From assembly GCA_018895675.1 (NCBI GenBank), contig JAHIOG010000037.1, forward strand, positions 1-10,493: 10,493 nucleotides of DNA. Direction: 5' to 3'. The position numbers were made by a program, and so were the translations under genes. Source of the DNA: a bacterium (GTDB taxonomy: Bacteria; Fidelibacterota; UBA2242). A model generated the notes under the pieces. The model made no database searches. It was not told the origin of the DNA and worked only from the letters and a program-made list of their open reading frames with translations. Positions within the stretch are counted from its first letter, which is position 1. Every line of letters begins with the position of its first letter. Below, in pieces: positions 7,465 to 10,493 of the stretch.

Positions 7465-7491
7465 AAAGGTTATCTTATCACACCCCCTAAA
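7444..7491 (-). repeat. Tandem pair of 24-base direct repeats
   Basis: Read on the minus strand, two adjacent 24-base units (7491-7468 and 7467-7444) both begin TTTAGGGGGTG. They agree at 18 of their first 22 positions. They contain the right-hand arms of the outer and inner inverted repeats. The copies on the other side (near 7281 and 7362) are 81 bases apart, so the tandem arrangement is one-sided. Confidence 0.8.
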
Positions 7492-7558
7492 TTAGTGAAA
7501 TAGTCGGTATCCTGAAATTAAAATTCGTTGCTTTTCTATAAATTACAGTGCAAAAGAT

Positions 7559-10493
7559 TTAAAAATCCAGCCCAAGCGAGAAATACCACTGCGGTTTTGT
7601 GACGGTAATGAAATCGTAACGCCAGGCAACATCAATTTTCAACAAAAAATATCCTAAAAACAGGCGCGTGCCGAATCCAAAACCGGACACGAGATCGTCC
7701 AGATATGTTCCATTATACTTATCATATCCAAACGGATGAAAATCATCTCCGTACCATGCCGCACCCAGGTCAAAAAAGGTAATCCCCTGTATTCCTCCCA
7801 TAACCATCGGAACGGGCCAACCAAGCGCCAAATACTTGATGAAGGGATAGCGAAACTCAATATTGGACAGAAAATAGCGGGTTCCTTCACGTTCATAATA
7901 GCGGGCTCCCCGTAGTGGAGTAATAAACTCTGAAAAGTAAATGTCTTCCACATCGGACATGTTATGCCCCCTGCGATAGCGCTGATTGATCCAGTTCATC
8001 TCTCCACCAAGAAAAAAACGCTGAGCATTTCTACCTTCACTCAAACCGGCAGTCAGGCGCATCCCAAAAGAATATTCACGATTTAGCTTAAAATAGCGCC
8101 TTACATCGGCTTGAACGCTCTGAAATTCCAGGCTGGTTTCATCATATTTCGGACTAACCATCATATCCAGCCGCCAGCGCCAACCGTCAATTGGATAAAA
8201 ATACCCCCATAGCGTATTATCGAATACAAATGCCGCCCTTGGCAGAATTGTATGAATCATTAAAGGATCACCCATTTCTTGTCCGGTAAGAATATCAATA
8301 AATTTCTGTTCGACATTATAAGAGGTTGCGGCAAATTCGACACGTGAAAATCTGGAAAACGGTCTTGAAACGGAAAAATCAAGCCCGTAATTCCTCAATC
8401 GATAAAGCTGAAACATACTAATTTGCCAAAAGTTAGCCGAATGAAATCCGGTAACGCCAAAATTTGTGCGTCGCGCAAGATACTGGTAAGACATATAATA
8501 ATCGCTATTTTCAAGATCGATGTACATCTCTGTTCCAAATGTAAAGCGATGATCACCGAGCACATCGCTAAAGGCAAAAACCGTAGTTCCCTGGAATCCC
8601 CAGAATGTGTTGTAGCCCGCCTGACTGTCAATCAAATCGAGCGTAAATTTGGTCTTGTAGGGATTAACTTTGAATTTACCTTCATCGTCTTTATAGCTGA
8701 CTGTATCAGCAGGTGTATCAACAGTATCAGGAACTTGACTTGGCAATTGCTGATGATTTGGAGCAAAAATATAGTTTGTATAGGACTGTTCTTCACCTAC
8801 TTTATGAGTGTAAGATCGCTGAACATCTTCCGGCGAGGGTATCTCAAAACGAATATTTTCTTCCGGATTATCCCATATTTCTGCCAATCTGTTAGCAAAT
8901 ACAGTTGGTTTAATTGTCTTTGGTTCATCTATCATGGATAGCGGATTACTCACTGTAAACACATCCCAACCGGAATTTGAATAACCGGCAAAAACCAGTC
9001 GGGAATCATCTTGTGATAAACTCGGTTGAAACACTCCTGTTAGAGCATTTGTTACGGCAATGTGGCTACCGGAATCAAGATCGAGAATATAGAGGTTTGA
9101 TATGCCGTGAGCATCGGATGTATAAATAATCTTATTTTGAGTATGTGCCCAGGCAGGGTAATTCTCGTTCCAGGGAGTTTCGGTCAGCTGACTGATTTCC
9201 CCTGTTTTCACATCACAAACATATAGATCTGTTTGATTATAAGGTGACGTTGACCAATTCGTCAGTTCATCAGAATTCATATCAGTATTATTGATATTGC
9301 GTTGTGATGCGAAGACAATTTTTTTACCATCGGGCGACCAGTTTGGTTCGAAATCCGACGCCCAGTCATTTGTCAAACGCGTTAACTTTTTCTTTTTCAA
9401 ATGAAACACGTACAGATCCGTGCGATCATTGTTCAGACCGATAAAGGCTATTTGCTTGCCATCGGGTGACCATGCCGCGGAAAAGAGCTCGTTACATTCA
9501 TCAAATGTATATTTTTTTCGCTTCTTTATTTTCGTATCAACAATTATTAACGCATCTTTTGCACCGCTCTTGACAGCCATAACAATTTTTTTCCCATCCG
9601 GCGACCAGCTAAGACGAGGATTTAACCATTTCAATTCTTCCAGATCGGGAGTTCGCTGTCCGCTTACCAGCTTTTTTAAAACTTTTCCATCTGAAACCGA
9701 GATCAGGTAAATGTCCGCATACCCCTTGCGATCCGACATCATGGCGATTTGTGTTCCATTGGGATTTATGGATGGTCCTGTATTGAAATAATTTTTCAAT
9801 TTTTTATGATCGGTCAAACGAATGGCAATATCATCCAATTCATCCCGGTCTGCAACATCCGGCCAGTATTCCGTACGCACCCATTTATGCCAGGATTCCG
9901 ACAGCTCTTTCAGATTCATTCCGATAGAGGTTTCGAAGCCTTTCTCAGCGCTGGAACGACCCTTCATGTTCGACCAGATTTCTCCGATTTTCTGATCGCC
10001 ATATTTTTCCGCAATAAAGCGGTAAACGGATTGCCCGCCTTTATAGGCTAAATAATAATCCAGTTCTTCAATATTTGGAATATCGTTGCTGGTGGCAATA
10101 TCTCGCAAAATCATATCGGCATTGGTGTCCCAGCCCATGGAAATATATTCAGCGAGACCTTCGTTCACCCAGGTCGGGATGCGCAATCGAACACGTCCGG
10201 AGATCACACTCTGGATACTCCCGCCGTAAATCATATCATTGACAACCACATGAACCAGTTCGTGACGCAATAAATGCCAAAAACTATTGTTACTTCCGTC
10301 AAATGCCACGACAGCGCGATTTTTAAATATTTCCGTAAACCCTTGAATGCCTTCGTACATATATTGCAACGTGACATTGGTCTGCTGAAAATCGCTATGA
10401 GAATTATAAATAATAATTGACGTACGTTTTCTCATCCGCCAGTTCAAGACACTCGATATTTCTTTTACCGCCTGCTCGAGAATCGGGGCAGAG
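7559..10493 (-). CDS. Zinc metallopeptidase / beta-propeller / outer-membrane barrel fusion protein (N-terminus cut off)
   Basis: The frame stays open to the right edge, so the start and signal peptide lie outside; an internal TTG at 10445-10447 is not a credible start. Numbering from the first visible codon (977 residues): residues 1-205 resemble gluzincin peptidases of the MA-like type, with HELVH (77-81) and NEGLAEY (110-116), giving likely zinc ligands His77, His81 and Glu111 and catalytic Glu78. Residues about 240-519 form six WD40-like (PD40/TolB) blades, three with WSPDGK; blade four carries an Asn/Ser-rich insert. After a linker (about 520-612), residues 613-977 form an Omp85/BamA-like barrel with FFLGG (826-830), LRG (860-862), RYFLSNIEFRYPF (872-884) and a C-terminal WYFSLGLDF sorting signal. 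Inferred location: outer membrane, with peptidase and propeller probably periplasmic. The substrate is unknown. Confidence 0.9.
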   Translation of the reverse strand, partial: SAPILEQAVKEISSVLNWRMRKRTSIIIYNSHSDFQQTNVTLQYMYEGIQGFTEIFKNRAVVAFDGSNNSFWHLLRHELVHVVVNDMIYGGSIQSVISGRVRLRIPTWVNEGLAEYISMGWDTNADMILRDIATSNDIPNIEELDYYLAYKGGQSVYRFIAEKYGDQKIGEIWSNMKGRSSAEKGFETSIGMNLKELSESWHKWVRTEYWPDVADRDELDDIAIRLTDHKKLKNYFNTGPSINPNGTQIAMMSDRKGYADIYLISVSDGKVLKKLVSGQRTPDLEELKWLNPRLSWSPDGKKIVMAVKSGAKDALIIVDTKIKKRKKYTFDECNELFSAAWSPDGKQIAFIGLNNDRTDLYVFHLKKKKLTRLTNDWASDFEPNWSPDGKKIVFASQRNINNTDMNSDELTNWSTSPYNQTDLYVCDVKTGEISQLTETPWNENYPAWAHTQNKIIYTSDAHGISNLYILDLDSGSHIAVTNALTGVFQPSLSQDDSRLVFAGYSNSGWDVFTVSNPLSMIDEPKTIKPTVFANRLAEIWDNPEENIRFEIPSPEDVQRSYTHKVGEEQSYTNYIFAPNHQQLPSQVPDTVDTPADTVSYKDDEGKFKVNPYKTKFTLDLIDSQAGYNTFWGFQGTTVFAFSDVLGDHRFTFGTEMYIDLENSDYYMSYQYLARRTNFGVTGFHSANFWQISMFQLYRLRNYGLDFSVSRPFSRFSRVEFAATSYNVEQKFIDILTGQEMGDPLMIHTILPRAAFVFDNTLWGYFYPIDGWRWRLDMMVSPKYDETSLEFQSVQADVRRYFKLNREYSFGMRLTAGLSEGRNAQRFFLGGEMNWINQRYRRGHNMSDVEDIYFSEFITPLRGARYYEREGTRYFLSNIEFRYPFIKYLALGWPVPMVMGGIQGITFFDLGAAWYGDDFHPFGYDKYNGTYLDDLVSGFGFGTRLFLGYFLLKIDVAWRYDFITVTKPQWYFSLGLDF

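Larger units (their letters stand above)
7281..7488. repeat. Outer inverted repeat (13-bp perfect arms)
   Basis: The arm AGGGGGTGTGATA (7281-7293) is the exact reverse complement of TATCACACCCCCT (7476-7488), enclosing 182 bases. The arms are GC-richer than their surroundings. If the arm is taken to start at GGGGG, both ends are flanked by TAA (7279-7281 and 7488-7490), which could be a 3-bp target duplication or coincidence. The arms may be ends of a small mobile element, halves of an RNA stem, or regulator sites. Confidence 0.85.
7219..7558. other. AT-rich intergenic region with nested repeats
   Basis: This is the only gap over 300 bases. It lies between the outer-membrane fusion gene (upstream) and the permease (downstream). 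No coding frame of believable length is present; the longest ATG-led frames have about 20 codons or fewer and no convincing ribosome binding sites. Its content is four copies of a GGGGGTG motif arranged as two nested inverted repeats, weak promoter-like sequences, and an AT-rich imperfect palindrome. No intrinsic terminator with a T run is visible after the stop codon at 7559. Confidence 0.85.

Noticed and set aside
7281..7488. CRISPR array or classic intrinsic terminator as the explanation of the repeats
   Set aside because: There are only four motif copies, in mixed orientation and uneven spacing, with no cas genes; and the stems have very long loops (79 and 182 bases) with no T run after them.
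8423..8941. A 172-codon plus-strand open frame opposite the barrel/linker region of the large fusion gene
   Set aside because: It is antisense to a strongly supported coding frame, its translation resembles no recognisable family, and no ribosome site or neighbouring plus-strand gene supports it. It is a shadow of codon use on the other strand.
9320..9610. Recurrent near-identical DNA segments around CCATCGGGCGACCA in the large gene
   Set aside because: They encode the WSPDGK turn repeated in successive propeller blades, so protein structure explains them.
10445..10447. TTG at this position as the true start of the large protein
   Set aside because: The frame stays open to the window edge with plausible protein sequence (residues before HELVH continue in style), and an outer-membrane protein needs a signal peptide, which is absent here.

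Overview
The window reads as chromosomal DNA of a Gram-negative bacterium. An outer-membrane beta-barrel gene is present, and the housekeeping genes are clearly bacterial. The moderate-to-low GC content, the AT-rich gap, and a metallopeptidase / beta-propeller / Omp85-type barrel fusion suggest the FCB side of the tree (Calditrichota, Neomarinimicrobiota, KSB1-like or similar lineages). That placement is inference from gene style; no marker here fixes the phylum.

Every supported gene lies on the minus strand, so the window is transcribed from right to left. At the right edge (7559-10493) is a very long gene cut by the window end. It encodes an HExxH zinc peptidase domain, a six-blade WD40/TolB-like propeller and a C-terminal outer-membrane barrel. 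A 340-base AT-rich gap (7219-7558) follows, holding an unusual nested pair of perfect inverted repeats.

Downstream, from 7218 to 126, seven genes form what looks like one operon: an EamA/DMT permease, radA (recombination ATPase), tgt (queuosine tRNA transglycosylase), nadA and nadB (quinolinate synthesis for NAD), yajC (Sec translocon accessory subunit) and def (peptide deformylase). Junctions are tight: ATGA overlaps at permease/radA and nadA/nadB, gaps of 2 nt (radA/tgt) and 1 nt (yajC/def), and at most 34 nt elsewhere. A hairpin at 93-121 lies just after def. At the left edge a probable new gene begins at a TTG at 54-56, with a hydrophobic N-terminus.

Functionally the operon mixes DNA repair, tRNA modification, NAD synthesis, protein export and protein N-terminal maturation. 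The widespread tgt-yajC neighbourhood is recognisable, but nadA-nadB sit between the two genes. nadA and nadB supply consecutive steps from aspartate to quinolinate; nadC is not in the window. The most unusual feature is the intergenic nested inverted repeat, which could be a structured leader RNA, a small non-autonomous mobile element, or a set of regulator sites.
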